A stretch of 64,000 nt of DNA, from positions 1 to 64,000 of the forward strand of contig JAEYGD010000367.1 of the NCBI GenBank assembly GCA_023402505.1, written 5' to 3'. Both the position numbers and the translations under genes were made by a program. The stretch is from Actinomycetes bacterium. Lineage in GTDB: Bacteria; Actinomycetota; Actinomycetes; Mycobacteriales; Micromonosporaceae. Positions 1 through 7,416 of the stretch are shown here, one piece after another. The notes below the pieces were generated by a model. The model had not been told where the DNA came from and did no database searches. It saw nothing but the letters and a program-made list of their open reading frames with translations. Positions within the stretch are counted from its first letter, which is position 1; every line of letters begins with the position of its first letter.

Positions 1-116
1 CGCTGATTTCGGGGGGGGGGGGGGCCGGCATCGGGGGGCCCCCCCGCCCCGAGATGCAGCTCGATCGGGCCGGCCCGCCGGTACCGGTAGTGGTCGAGCG
101 AGGTGGGATCGGTCAT
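1..116 (-). CDS. Unidentified protein, N-terminal part (runs off the window)
   Basis: Only about 38 codons are visible, so no function can be given. The ATG (116-114) overlaps the TGA of the downstream end of the dcm gene as ATGA, the same coupling seen between the other genes of this minus-strand operon, and this is the main reason to call it. The protein begins MTDPTSLDHYRYRRAG. The following Gly/Pro-rich stretch is encoded by a run of 14 G (11-24) and a nearby G/C run; a length error in such homopolymers would shift the frame. It may therefore be the start of a real gene with a doubtful reading frame near the window edge. Confidence 0.4.
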   Translation of the reverse strand, partial: MTDPTSLDHYRYRRAGPIELHLGAGGPPDAGPPPPRNQ

Positions 117-268
117 GCCGGCACCACCCATCGGTGCGGGCACAGCAGCAGCCGCAACGCGACGGCTGCCTGTTGGGGGACGACGCCGTTGCCGAGGACC
201 CGCAGCGCGGCGGTGCGCGGCACCGCGAGCGTCGGGTCGGTCACCCAGTGCCGGTCGAGGCCCATCAG
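113..268 (-). pseudogene. dcm C-terminal fragment
   Basis: This is the last part of a DNA (cytosine-5-)-methyltransferase, separated from the rest by insertion 1. It reads WLMGLDRHWVTD at the junction and ends with the family's conserved motif X region, LGNGVVPQQAA. Joining position 268 to position 2252 restores the natural FVEW-LMGL order in frame, which fixes the insertion point. The fragment has no start of its own and should not be expressed as a protein. It belongs to the same original gene as the fragments at 2252-3257 and 5343-5579. Confidence 0.85.
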
Positions 269-487
269 CCTTAGGGTTTTGGCTCGTCCGGGTGAGATCA
301 TCTGGGCACCCAGAGGGGCCGGGTGTGGCTTGGCCCATGACGCCGTCCGGTGGCCCGAATGGTATGGCCGCCCGGCTCCTTCTGGACGCCCTGGCCGCTG
401 ATTGAGAGCCGCGAGTCGTCGCTGTCTAAGGCTGTGCTGGCGGGGTGCTCCGCTGGGAACCTTCGATGCCGTTGTGGGGAGGAAAGG
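269..487 (+). ncRNA. Candidate IS110 bridge RNA region
   Basis: IS110-group elements are known to carry a long non-coding left end upstream of the transposase that is transcribed into a bridge RNA pairing with donor and target. This 219-nt stretch lies exactly there and has no credible gene. I did not fold it or identify the two guide loops. The call rests on position and family knowledge only. Confidence 0.4.
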
Positions 488-1673
488 TTGGAACGGGCCT
501 GGATCGGGATCGACGCCGGCAAGGTTGCGCATCACGCGACAGCCGTCGACGATCACGGACGGGTGATCTGGTCGCAGCGGGTGGTCAACGACCAGGCGGC
601 GATCGAGAACGTGATCGCCAAGGGACGAGACACCGCCCAGGAGGTGACCTGGGCGATCGATCTGGCGGGCAGCCCGGCCGCGCTGGCCATCGCGCTGCTG
701 CTGTCGGCCGGGCAGCGCCTGGTGTACGTGCCCGGTAGGACGGTGCACCGCATGTCGGGCGCCTTCCGCGGCGAGGGCAAGACCGACGCGAAGGACGCCT
801 GGATCATCGCCGAGACGGCCCGCATGCGCCGGGACCTGTCCCCGTTGACGGTCAAGCCGGAGTTGGTCGCCGAGCTGGCGGTCCTCACGGCGCACCGGGC
901 CGATCTGGCAACCGACTGGACGCGCACTATCACGCGTCTGCGTGACTACCTGACTGGCACCTTCCCGGCGCTGGAGAAAGCGTTCAACTTCGCCAAGCGG
1001 GGCCCGCTGACCCTGCTGAGCCTGTACCAGACGCCGGAGGCGATCCGGCAGGCAGGACGCGAGGAGATCACTGATCGGCTCAAGGGCCGCCGCGCCCGCA
1101 AGGCCGCGGCCCTGGCGGACAAGGCCTGGGCCGCAGCCATGGCCCAGACCGTCCAGTTGCCCGGGCAGAGGGCTACTGCCCGGCTGATCCAGCAGATGGC
1201 CGACTACCTGCTGGAACTGCACCGCCGGATCCAGGAACTCGACGCGGAGATCGCCGACCTGTTCAGTCAACACCCGCAGGCGCAGATCATTCTGAGCATG
1301 CCCGGGATGGGGCCCGTGCTCGGTGCGGCGTTCCTGGCCGTCATCGGCGACACCCGCAACTTCCGCGACGCTGATCACCTCGCGGCCTTCGCCGGCCTGG
1401 CGCCAGTGCCCCGTGAGTCCGGCCGCAGAGTCGGGATCATGTGCCGTCCCAAGCACTACAGCCGCACACTGCGCCGGGTCTTCTACATGTCGGCCCTGAC
1501 CAGCCTCAAGTTCGACGGTCCGAACCGCGAGTATTTCGACCGCAAGAGAGCCGAAGGCCGCAAGCCGCGACAGGCGTTGATAGCCCTGGCCCCGCAGACG
1601 CGTCGATGTGTTGTGGGCGCTGCTGCGCGACAGCCGGTGCTTCCAGCCGGTCGCGCCAGCGCGTGCTGCCTAA
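488..1673 (+). pseudogene. IS110-family transposase, frameshifted near its C-terminus
   Basis: A DEDD/RuvC-like recombinase of the IS110 family that inserts its element by RNA-guided recombination. The start is TTG at 488 behind GGAGGAAAGG. The N-terminus has the catalytic-Asp motif IGIDAGK, followed by TDAKDA, and the C-terminal Tnp domain shows MPGMGPVLGAAF and the SG segment containing the conserved serine. Near 1590 one extra C (GCCCC for expected GCCC) shifts the frame. Without it the protein would continue LARRRVDVLWALLRD to a stop at 1671-1673 (about 395 aa). As written, the frame runs on to 1687 with an unrelated tail. This could be an inactivating mutation or a sequencing error. Confidence 0.8.
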
Positions 1674-1727
1674 CGTCCCCCGGGTAAACCACGGGCGTTT
1701 CACTACCTGGCGATCCAATATGGGCGC

Positions 1728-2243
1728 GTGGAGCGAGACAAAGCCATTGCCCTGATGCACGAAGCCGCCGCGTTGTGGAGCGTCGGCCAGGTCACCGCAG
1801 CCGAGCTGGTCGACGTCGCCTGCGAACTGCTGGTCGCCGGCTTCGACGGACTCAACCTGGCCACGCTCGCCGGCGTTCACGCCCGGCATGCCGACGAGGA
1901 AGTCCCCGAACTGCTCGAAGCCGCGCTGAAGGACGTGGGGCTCAGCCACTACCCGCGCGGCAGCCATGCCGGACAGGAAGCCGCGGTCACGATCATGGCG
2001 TCGCGAGTCCTAGCCGGGCTTCTGCCTCCCCTGGACCTGGCGGCGTGGGCGCACTCCACCATCGGCCACGACAGGTTGGCACTCGCCGAACGCCTCGTCG
2101 AACTCGACGACGTGTACGACACCCTCGAGTACACCGACATGACCGAGCAGGACATCAACGACGAGATCCTCGCGGAAGCCCGACGGATCGTCGGGACGAC
2201 CGGAACCAACGTCGAGCCGACGGTGCCGCCCTTGACTCCGTGA
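1728..2243 (+). CDS. Hypothetical passenger protein in IS110 insertion 1
   Basis: A 171-residue acidic, helix-rich protein that I do not recognise. It starts at GTG 1728 (MERDKAIALMHEAAALWS) and ends eight bases before the right junction of the insertion, so it lies entirely within the inserted DNA and on the transposase strand. It is not part of the transposase, since the IS110 C-terminal domain is already complete upstream once the frameshift is corrected. There is no signal peptide, membrane segment or obvious DNA-binding motif. No strong ribosome-binding site is visible; it may be translated after the transposase. A passenger role is inferred from position. Confidence 0.55.
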   Translation: MERDKAIALMHEAAALWSVGQVTAAELVDVACELLVAGFDGLNLATLAGVHARHADEEVPELLEAALKDVGLSHYPRGSHAGQEAAVTIMASRVLAGLLPPLDLAAWAHSTIGHDRLALAERLVELDDVYDTLEYTDMTEQDINDEILAEARRIVGTTGTNVEPTVPPLTP

Positions 2244-2251
2244 TTGAGATG

Positions 2252-3257
2252 CCATTCCACGAACGGCGGCGCCAGGACCGGTTTGCCGTGCCGCCCCGGC
2301 TGGGTCGGCTCCGGCACCGGCCGGCCGAGCAGCAGCTCCCACCGGGCCACCGCCGCGGCGTACACGCCCCACCGGTCGGCGTCGGGTTGGCCCAGCCCGG
2401 CTACGGTGGTGCGCAGGTCCGCGCCACCGTCGCCGTGGCGGCCGGGTCCCCGCGCGTCGGAGGCGCGTGGGGTGGGCAGTGTCCGGGCCGGTACCCGCAC
2501 GGCCGCCGACGGGAGCGTGAGGTCGCCGTGCGACCCGCGTTGCCCGGGGCAGCCTTTGGTTCCGTCGGTTGTCCTCGGGGTGGGTAGCAGCACCTGCGAC
2601 AGCGGCGGTCGCCATCCGGTGCCGGCCCGCCGGCCTGGGGTGCCGGTGTCGCTGGCTCTCGGCGTCGGCAGCAGCCGGGCCGCGTCGGTCAGCGTCCGGC
2701 CCGCGTGCCCGGTGGGCGTGGTGCGTGCGGCGGTGGCGTTCGCCGAGGATCGGCTGTCGGCCACCGTCGGCGTCGGCAGCAACCGGGCGGTGATGCCGGC
2801 CAGGCTCGGCCGGCGGGTCGCCCCGGCCGACGGGGACATGTTGGACCCGTAGGCCACCGCGGTCGGTGTCGGCAGCAGGCCGTGGCGGGTGCCGGTTGGC
2901 TCGACCAGGTCTGGCAGCCCGTACTGGTGGCCGGGGCCCTTGCCGTCACGGGCGCACGGTGTCGGCAACGTCCGCATCCCCTGCCAGTCGTTCGGTGGGT
3001 GTGGCCAGCAGGAACAGCCGGTCTCTGCGGTGGGCGGCGCCGACGTCGGATGCGCGTAGGCATAGCCAGCTCGTGTCGTACCCGATCGCGGCCAGGTCGG
3101 CGTGGACGACGTCGAGCCCTCGCCGCAGGAGGGCGGCAACGTTCTCCACGAAAAGCAGCCGCGGTCGAAGGACGCGAACGGCTGTGGCGACGTGGTTCCA
3201 GACGCTGGAGTGCTCGCCGGTGATGCCGACGCGTTTTCCGGCGTTGCTGATGTCCTG
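2252..3257 (-). pseudogene. dcm middle fragment
   Basis: This central part of the cytosine-5 methyltransferase begins QDISNAGKRVG, the residues that follow the catalytic FPC of motif IV. It continues through LLFVENVAALL (motif VI ENV) and RRDRLFLLA (motif VIII), then a long variable region. That region repeats LLPTPxAxD-type units at least five times, and the fragment ends at FVEW. Codon phase changes between about 2945 and 3010: the first part reads to a stop (TGA) at 2946-2948, while the LPTPCARDGKG part is in another frame. A one-base frameshift is therefore present on top of the two insertions. Confidence 0.8.
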
Positions 3258-3451
3258 TCGCTCCAATGTCAACTAGCCGAGGACGAAACCTTCCGTTCCG
3301 TTGCGCTCTGGCAGCCGGGGCCCTCATCATCTCTAGGTCGCAGAGCGCAGGTGCGAGGCCGGCCGCTTTGGGACTTGATCAGGCGCGAGATCAGTTGCTG
3401 GCTGGGGACTTTCCGCGGGCTGGCCGTAGCCACTACGAGGAGGAAGCGCGC

Positions 3452-3973
3452 ATGGCCACCGAGGGCGTACAGCTGCGCGGTGATGGCCTTGTCCTGCGCG
3501 AATGGGTTGAATCCGACCTGAAGCAAATGGTGTCGCTCTTCGATGACCCTGAAGTCGCCTACCGGACCCCCGTGGTGACCCCCTTCGACCGCCAAGCAGC
3601 GGAGAACTACCTGGACAGGGCCCGGCAGGCGAGGGACGAGGGCACACGACTTCATTTGGCGGTCACTGTCGATGGCGGCCTGCCGCGAGGCGAGGTGATC
3701 CTGAACAGCGCGACAGCCATGATCGCCTACATGGTGGGGGCTGCGTACCGAGGGCAGGGCCTGGCGACACGAGCGGTCCGCCTGCTGACCAAGTACGGCC
3801 ACGAAGTCGTTGATCTACCGGTCGTGTTCCTGCAGATCGAGGCGGACAACGTCGGAAGTGTTGCCGTTGCCCTCGCAACGGGGTTCCGGCAGCAGGACGA
3901 GGAGCCTGAGGTGGTGCAGGACAAGGGCCGACGCTATGCGCTGCATTTGTGGGCGCATGAAAGGTCCTGGTAG
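3452..3973 (+). CDS. GNAT-family N-acetyltransferase
   Basis: A 173-residue RimJ/RimL-like acetyltransferase expected to move an acetyl group from acetyl-CoA to an amino group; the substrate cannot be told. The family pattern is clear: REWVESDLKQMVSLFDDPEV at the N-terminus, and the acetyl-CoA pyrophosphate loop AYRGQGLATRAVRLL in the middle, followed by IEADNVGSVAVALATGFR. ATG 3452 follows AGGAGGAAGCGCGC, a strong ribosome-binding site, and earlier in-frame starts lack one. It converges with the IS110 transposase, the stops being eight bases apart, and lies inside the insertion, so it is a passenger gene. A resistance or modification role is possible but not shown. Confidence 0.8.
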   Translation: MATEGVQLRGDGLVLREWVESDLKQMVSLFDDPEVAYRTPVVTPFDRQAAENYLDRARQARDEGTRLHLAVTVDGGLPRGEVILNSATAMIAYMVGAAYRGQGLATRAVRLLTKYGHEVVDLPVVFLQIEADNVGSVAVALATGFRQQDEEPEVVQDKGRRYALHLWAHERSW

Positions 3974-3981
3974 GACGTGCG

Positions 3982-5043
3982 TCAGGCGGTTGATGCCTCC
4001 GCCGCCTGTACGCACGTCGAAGCGGACTGCCGGTAGTTGTTCGCCAGTAGGCCGTATACGTGTCTGGCAAGGTGCCGTTTCAGGGCTCTGATGGCTTCCG
4101 TCCGGCTGTTGCCCATGGTCTTGCGGTGCTCCAGGTAGGTGCGGGCTTTGGCGTGGACGCGCGCCTGGGTGATGGCGATGCGGTGGATCGCGGCGTTCAG
4201 GCGCCTGTTCCCGCCGCGGTTGAGTCGGTGTCGGTGTGTGGCCCCGGACGAGGCGGGGATCGGCGCGGTGCCAGTGTGCATCGCGTAGGCGGCGCTGGAT
4301 CGGAACCGCCGCACGTCCCCTGTCTCAGCGACGATCCGCGCCGCGGACAGCGGGCCGCAACCGGGAAGATCCAGCAGCTGCGGTGCCTGTGTCTTCATCA
4401 GCTCGTGCAGCTCCCTTTCGAGCTGGTCGGCGCGGCGGGCGAGCTCCTCAATTCGGTCGAGCACCTCGGCGGCGATCGACCAGCCGACGCCTCCGGCCTG
4501 CTCCGCGAGATAGGCGCGCACATGAGCCACCCACCTGCGCTTGTGCAGCTTGCGGGCGGGGATCGTCTCGGCGAAGTCCGGGTCGAGATCGTGCAGCAGC
4601 CACCGCAGCCTCGAGCACATGCGCACCATCTCGCCGACGAGGTCTTCGCGGTGGTCGAGCAGCATCTTGACGACCCGTGACTCGTCCTCGGGCAGCGCAG
4701 GCGGCAGGTCCTCCCGTAGTGCGGCGCGGGCGACGGCGAGCGCGTCGATAGGGTCGCTCTTGCCCTGGCCCCGGCCGACCCGCCGGTAGCGGGCGGTCAA
4801 TTGCGTCGGTACCCACACGGCCGGCTCGCCAGCGGCAAGGAGGCCACGCATCAGGCCGCCAGCGACATGCCGGACGTCCTCGACTGCCCACAGCCGTTCG
4901 CCGTACTGCTGAGCCCACCGCAGCAGGGTCGTCACCCCGCGTGGCCGGGCCGGCGCGGACTTTACGTCGAGTTGACGGCCGTTGCTGTCGACCGCGACGA
5001 CGACCAGCAGGTCTTTGTGAGGGTCAACACCAAGAACGATCAT
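3982..5043 (-). CDS. IS110-family transposase
   Basis: A 353-residue intact DEDD recombinase. Visible catalytic acids are D7 in LGVDPHKD, E55 in VEDVRH, and D97 and D100 in KSDPIDALA. The C-terminal Tnp_20 domain shows LPGCGPLSAARIVAETGDV and the SSG segment with the nucleophilic serine. The ATG at 5043 follows GGGAG with suitable spacing; longer versions add residues unlike the family. It is only distantly similar to the transposase at 488-1673, so two different IS110 elements have entered the same gene. With the non-coding end upstream it should be able to act by RNA-guided recombination if the element is complete. Confidence 0.88.
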   Translation of the reverse strand: MIVLGVDPHKDLLVVVAVDSNGRQLDVKSAPARPRGVTTLLRWAQQYGERLWAVEDVRHVAGGLMRGLLAAGEPAVWVPTQLTARYRRVGRGQGKSDPIDALAVARAALREDLPPALPEDESRVVKMLLDHREDLVGEMVRMCSRLRWLLHDLDPDFAETIPARKLHKRRWVAHVRAYLAEQAGGVGWSIAAEVLDRIEELARRADQLERELHELMKTQAPQLLDLPGCGPLSAARIVAETGDVRRFRSSAAYAMHTGTAPIPASSGATHRHRLNRGGNRRLNAAIHRIAITQARVHAKARTYLEHRKTMGNSRTEAIRALKRHLARHVYGLLANNYRQSASTCVQAAEASTA

Positions 5044-5342
5044 CCGTTGCTGAACTCCCAGTGAACGACGAGAGGTGAACCAGCCGGCGGACATGCCTCA
5101 ATCGGGGATAGGACCAAGCTCCAATCAAGTCACGCCGGCAGGTCGACACGGCAGCGGACGACATGACAAGACCTCGTCAGCCCGGGGGCGACAGCACGGA
5201 AATGAGTCAGCCCGCCGCGTGGCGTATTTACCACGACTGCGCGACTGGCCCGCCGCACCCCAACGGGCGACAGCACGGGAACGAGTCAGCCCGCTACCGC
5301 GTCAGCGCCGCACGAGAGCGGCCCACCCAGGTTGTCATTGAG
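5044..5342 (-). ncRNA. Candidate IS110 bridge RNA region with repeated segment
   Basis: This 299-nt non-coding DNA lies upstream of the IS110 transposase, the position of the bridge RNA in IS110-group elements. It contains two copies of a 30-bp sequence (5186-5215 and 5265-5294; two mismatches) built around GGGCGACAGCACGG and GAGTCAGCCCGC. Whether these are RNA loops, binding sites or remnants cannot be decided without folding. Confidence 0.4.
5186..5294. repeat. 30-bp direct repeat, two copies
   Basis: Copies at 5186-5215 and 5265-5294 are identical at 28 of 30 positions and start 79 bp apart. Both contain GGGCGACAGCACGG and GAGTCAGCCCGC. They lie in the non-coding end of IS110 insertion 2. 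Confidence 0.8.
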
Positions 5343-5579
5343 GCAGGGGAATCCTGCCGTGACGATGTCGACGGGCTCGACCTTCGTCCAGTCGACGGTG
5401 CGGATGTCGCCGAGGTTGGCGATGGCGGGCCAGTGGTGGGCGAGGACGGTGCGGGCGTGCCGGTCGGTCTCGGCGTACCAGGCGAGCTGGCCGCCGAGCA
5501 CCAGCTCGACGGCCATGTCGAGCCCGCCGTACCCGGTGCAGAGGGATCCGATGCGTGGGGCGGTGTGCGCAATGCTCAC
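5343..5579 (-). pseudogene. dcm N-terminal fragment
   Basis: This is the start of the Dcm-type cytosine-5 methyltransferase. GTG at 5579 overlaps the TGA of the upstream PP-loop gene (GTGA). It has motif I (IGSLCTGYGGLDMAV, SAM binding), motif II/III residues, and motif IV up to DIVTAGFPC, where the Cys is the catalytic nucleophile. The next codon should begin QDISNAG but is replaced by insertion 2, so the break is immediately after the nucleophile. The methyltransferase would have recognised and methylated cytosine in a specific DNA site. In this strain it should be inactive unless the insertions excise. Confidence 0.85.
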
Positions 5580-6442
5580 GCCACCTCCGCGCGCCCGGGG
5601 CCGGCTGTGACTGGTTCGTCGTGGGGGCAGGTCCACGGCCCGCAACCAGGCGCATCCCCCGGTCGGGGGCGTGGGCGCAGCTGCACCTCGTCGAGCGGCA
5701 CGCGCTGCCGGTGCAGGATGAACTGGCCGCGCAGCGGGTGCCCGTCGGCGTTGGCCTGCGCGGAGCCGTTGCGGATGGAGCGGTCGAAGGCGACCGCGTC
5801 GGCCCACTCCTGCGGGCTGTGCTCGCGTAGGGCGAGCCAGAAGCCGTCGTCGTGGAACGGGCATCCCACGCACGACGACTTCGGGGTGTCGGCGAGGCCG
5901 TGCTCGGCCAGGAAGCGCAGGCAGTCGGTGCGCCGCCAGGCCAGGTCGAGCAGCGGGTGGACGTTGCGCATGTAGGCGACGTCGGAGTCACGGGCCCGAC
6001 CGATCTCGTCCAGGCTGATCCCGATCGCTATCTCCGCCCGGACCCCGGCCGGTACTCGCGTCGGGTGCGGGTAGCCCAGCCGGCGCCGCACCTCCGCCTT
6101 GATCGGTTTGATCTTGTATTCGGAGGTGCATTGCCGGCGGGCCATGCCCCGCTCGCCGTTGGGTCCGAGGGTGAACAGGGGCATGCTCGCGAAGCGATGC
6201 TTCGGGTCGAGGGCGTCGGCCCGGATGTCGCCGGCGCTGACGCGCACGACCTCGATTCCGGCCTGCTCCGCGATGCCGGTCAGGCGGTCCAGATGCCGGT
6301 AGACTGCTGCCGGCTCCCAGCCGGTGTCGGCGAAGATCGCCGCGCCGAACCCGGGGATCGTGCCCTGGGCGGCGAGCAGCAGGAGCGTGGAGCTCTGCAC
6401 GCCGGCGCCCAGCGACAGGTAGCGGTGGGTGGGTGCGCTCAC
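5576..6442 (-). CDS. PP-loop ATP-pyrophosphatase, PAPS-reductase/DndC-like
   Basis: A 288-residue member of the adenine-nucleotide alpha-hydrolase group. Its SLGAGVQSSTLLLLA motif near residue 10 is the ATP-pyrophosphate loop. Cysteine pairs are visible in RRQCTSEYKIKP and CVGCPFH, the latter suggesting an iron-sulfur or metal centre. DndC of the DNA phosphorothioation system belongs to the same superfamily, but no other dnd gene is present, so sulfur modification of DNA is speculation. GTG 6442 overlaps the TGA of the upstream DNA methylase, and its own TGA overlaps the dcm start, so it is co-translated within a DNA-modification operon. Similar genes are common in actinobacterial phages and mobile elements. 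Confidence 0.75.
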   Translation of the reverse strand: MSAPTHRYLSLGAGVQSSTLLLLAAQGTIPGFGAAIFADTGWEPAAVYRHLDRLTGIAEQAGIEVVRVSAGDIRADALDPKHRFASMPLFTLGPNGERGMARRQCTSEYKIKPIKAEVRRRLGYPHPTRVPAGVRAEIAIGISLDEIGRARDSDVAYMRNVHPLLDLAWRRTDCLRFLAEHGLADTPKSSCVGCPFHDDGFWLALREHSPQEWADAVAFDRSIRNGSAQANADGHPLRGQFILHRQRVPLDEVQLRPRPRPGDAPGCGPWTCPHDEPVTAGPGRAEVA

Positions 6443-7416
6443 GCGACCACCCCGGTTCCGTCCTCTGGCGACGTTGCCTTGGTGAAGATCAGGACGTCCT
6501 CGTGCGCGATGAGGTGCATCGGCACCCCGGACGAGCGGGCCTTGCGGACTTGCTGGAGTTGGAAGAACGACGGGCGGGCGGCGAGCTGCCCGTCGCGGAC
6601 GGCCGCGAGGAGGGCGACGCACCGCTCGATCGGCACGAGGCCGGCACGCAGGCCGGCGGCGATGACGGCGCTGGGCAGGTCGACCAGTTCGCCGCGTTTG
6701 CGCCACGGCCTGGCGGTGACCACGACGACGCCGCCGGGCCGCAGCAGGGTGGCGCAGCCGGCCAGGATCTGGGCGAACCCGTCGGCGAGGCCGGTCAGGT
6801 CGCGGTAGGCGAGGTTGCCCTTGTCCTCGCCGTAGCGGTCGTCGTACTTGACGACCCCGTCCGCGCCGGGCCGGACGAGGCCGTGCACGGTCGGCCCGTA
6901 CGGCGGCGAGGTGACGACGAGGGCCACCTGCCCGGTGAGGGCTTTCGGGACCAGCGACATCAGCCGAGTGGCGTCGCCGCGGATGACCGACGCCCGTCCG
7001 CTGGCGCCCTGGTCGTGGGCGTGGCGGATGTTGGCGTCGGCGATGTTGCTCCACCGCGGCTCGTACTCGATGCCGAAGGCGTCGCGGCCGGCGTGGACCG
7101 CCTCGACCAGGGTGGTGCCGATGCCGCACATCGGGTCCAGGACCAGGTCGCCGGGCTGGGTGTAGGCGCGGATCGCGTGGGCGGCGATCGCGGGAAGCAT
7201 CCTGGCCGGATGCTTGACCGATTCCGGCACGTAGCGTCCGCGTCGCTGGACGGGGCCGGTCGACTGGGCGGTGGCCCAGACGGACAGGCTGTCGGGGTCG
7301 GCGCGGTGCCGGCTTTCGTAGTCGCGGTGCCGGCCCCGGTAGTCCGCGCCGGCGGCGAAGCCCTTGGTGTCCGGCTCGTTCGGGTCGGGTTGTCCGGTGG
7401 TGGTGTGCTCAGGCAC
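6439..7416 (-). CDS. DNA methylase, N4-cytosine/N6-adenine type
   Basis: A 325-residue amino-methyltransferase. Motif IV is TSPPYGPTVHG (SPPY type), and the SAM-binding motif LDPMCGIGTTLVEAVHAGRDAFGIE lies upstream of it, giving the beta/gamma-like order within an N4/N6 MTase fold. LRPGGVVVVTARPW and HEDVLIFTK follow, as in the family. GTG 7416 overlaps the end of the preceding gene by eight bases and gives the sequence VPEHTTTGQPD; a longer frame extends into unrelated Arg-rich sequence. No restriction endonuclease is adjacent, so it may be an orphan methylase that protects the element during transfer (inferred). Confidence 0.85.
   Translation of the reverse strand: MPEHTTTGQPDPNEPDTKGFAAGADYRGRHRDYESRHRADPDSLSVWATAQSTGPVQRRGRYVPESVKHPARMLPAIAAHAIRAYTQPGDLVLDPMCGIGTTLVEAVHAGRDAFGIEYEPRWSNIADANIRHAHDQGASGRASVIRGDATRLMSLVPKALTGQVALVVTSPPYGPTVHGLVRPGADGVVKYDDRYGEDKGNLAYRDLTGLADGFAQILAGCATLLRPGGVVVVTARPWRKRGELVDLPSAVIAAGLRAGLVPIERCVALLAAVRDGQLAARPSFFQLQQVRKARSSGVPMHLIAHEDVLIFTKATSPEDGTGVVA

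Larger units (their letters stand above)
269..2251 (+). mobile_element. IS110-type insertion 1 with passenger gene
   Basis: The boundaries come from the interrupted dcm reading frame: removing this 1983-bp segment rejoins FVEW to LMGL. It holds, in order, 219 nt of non-coding DNA, an IS110-family transposase gene and one passenger gene. A two-base CC follows the left junction and precedes the right flank, so each end shares CC. This could be the recombination core dinucleotide expected for IS110 elements, or chance. No clear terminal inverted repeats were seen, as is usual for IS110. Confidence 0.75.
3258..5342 (-). mobile_element. IS110-type insertion 2 with acetyltransferase passenger
   Basis: Removing this segment of about 2085 bp rejoins FPC to QDISNAG in frame, which defines the ends within one base. 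It contains 299 nt of non-coding DNA, an IS110-family transposase and, on the other strand beyond the transposase stop, a GNAT acetyltransferase. The two ends show a weak inverted similarity (CTCCAATGTCAAC near 3260 against CTCAATGACAAC in reverse at the right end). The layout of non-coding end, transposase, passenger and short end matches insertion 1. Confidence 0.75.

Noticed and set aside
11..24. Run of 14 G at the left edge as a biological feature
   Set aside because: It is at the window edge with neighbouring G/C runs and may be an assembly or sequencing artefact, so no meaning is given to it.
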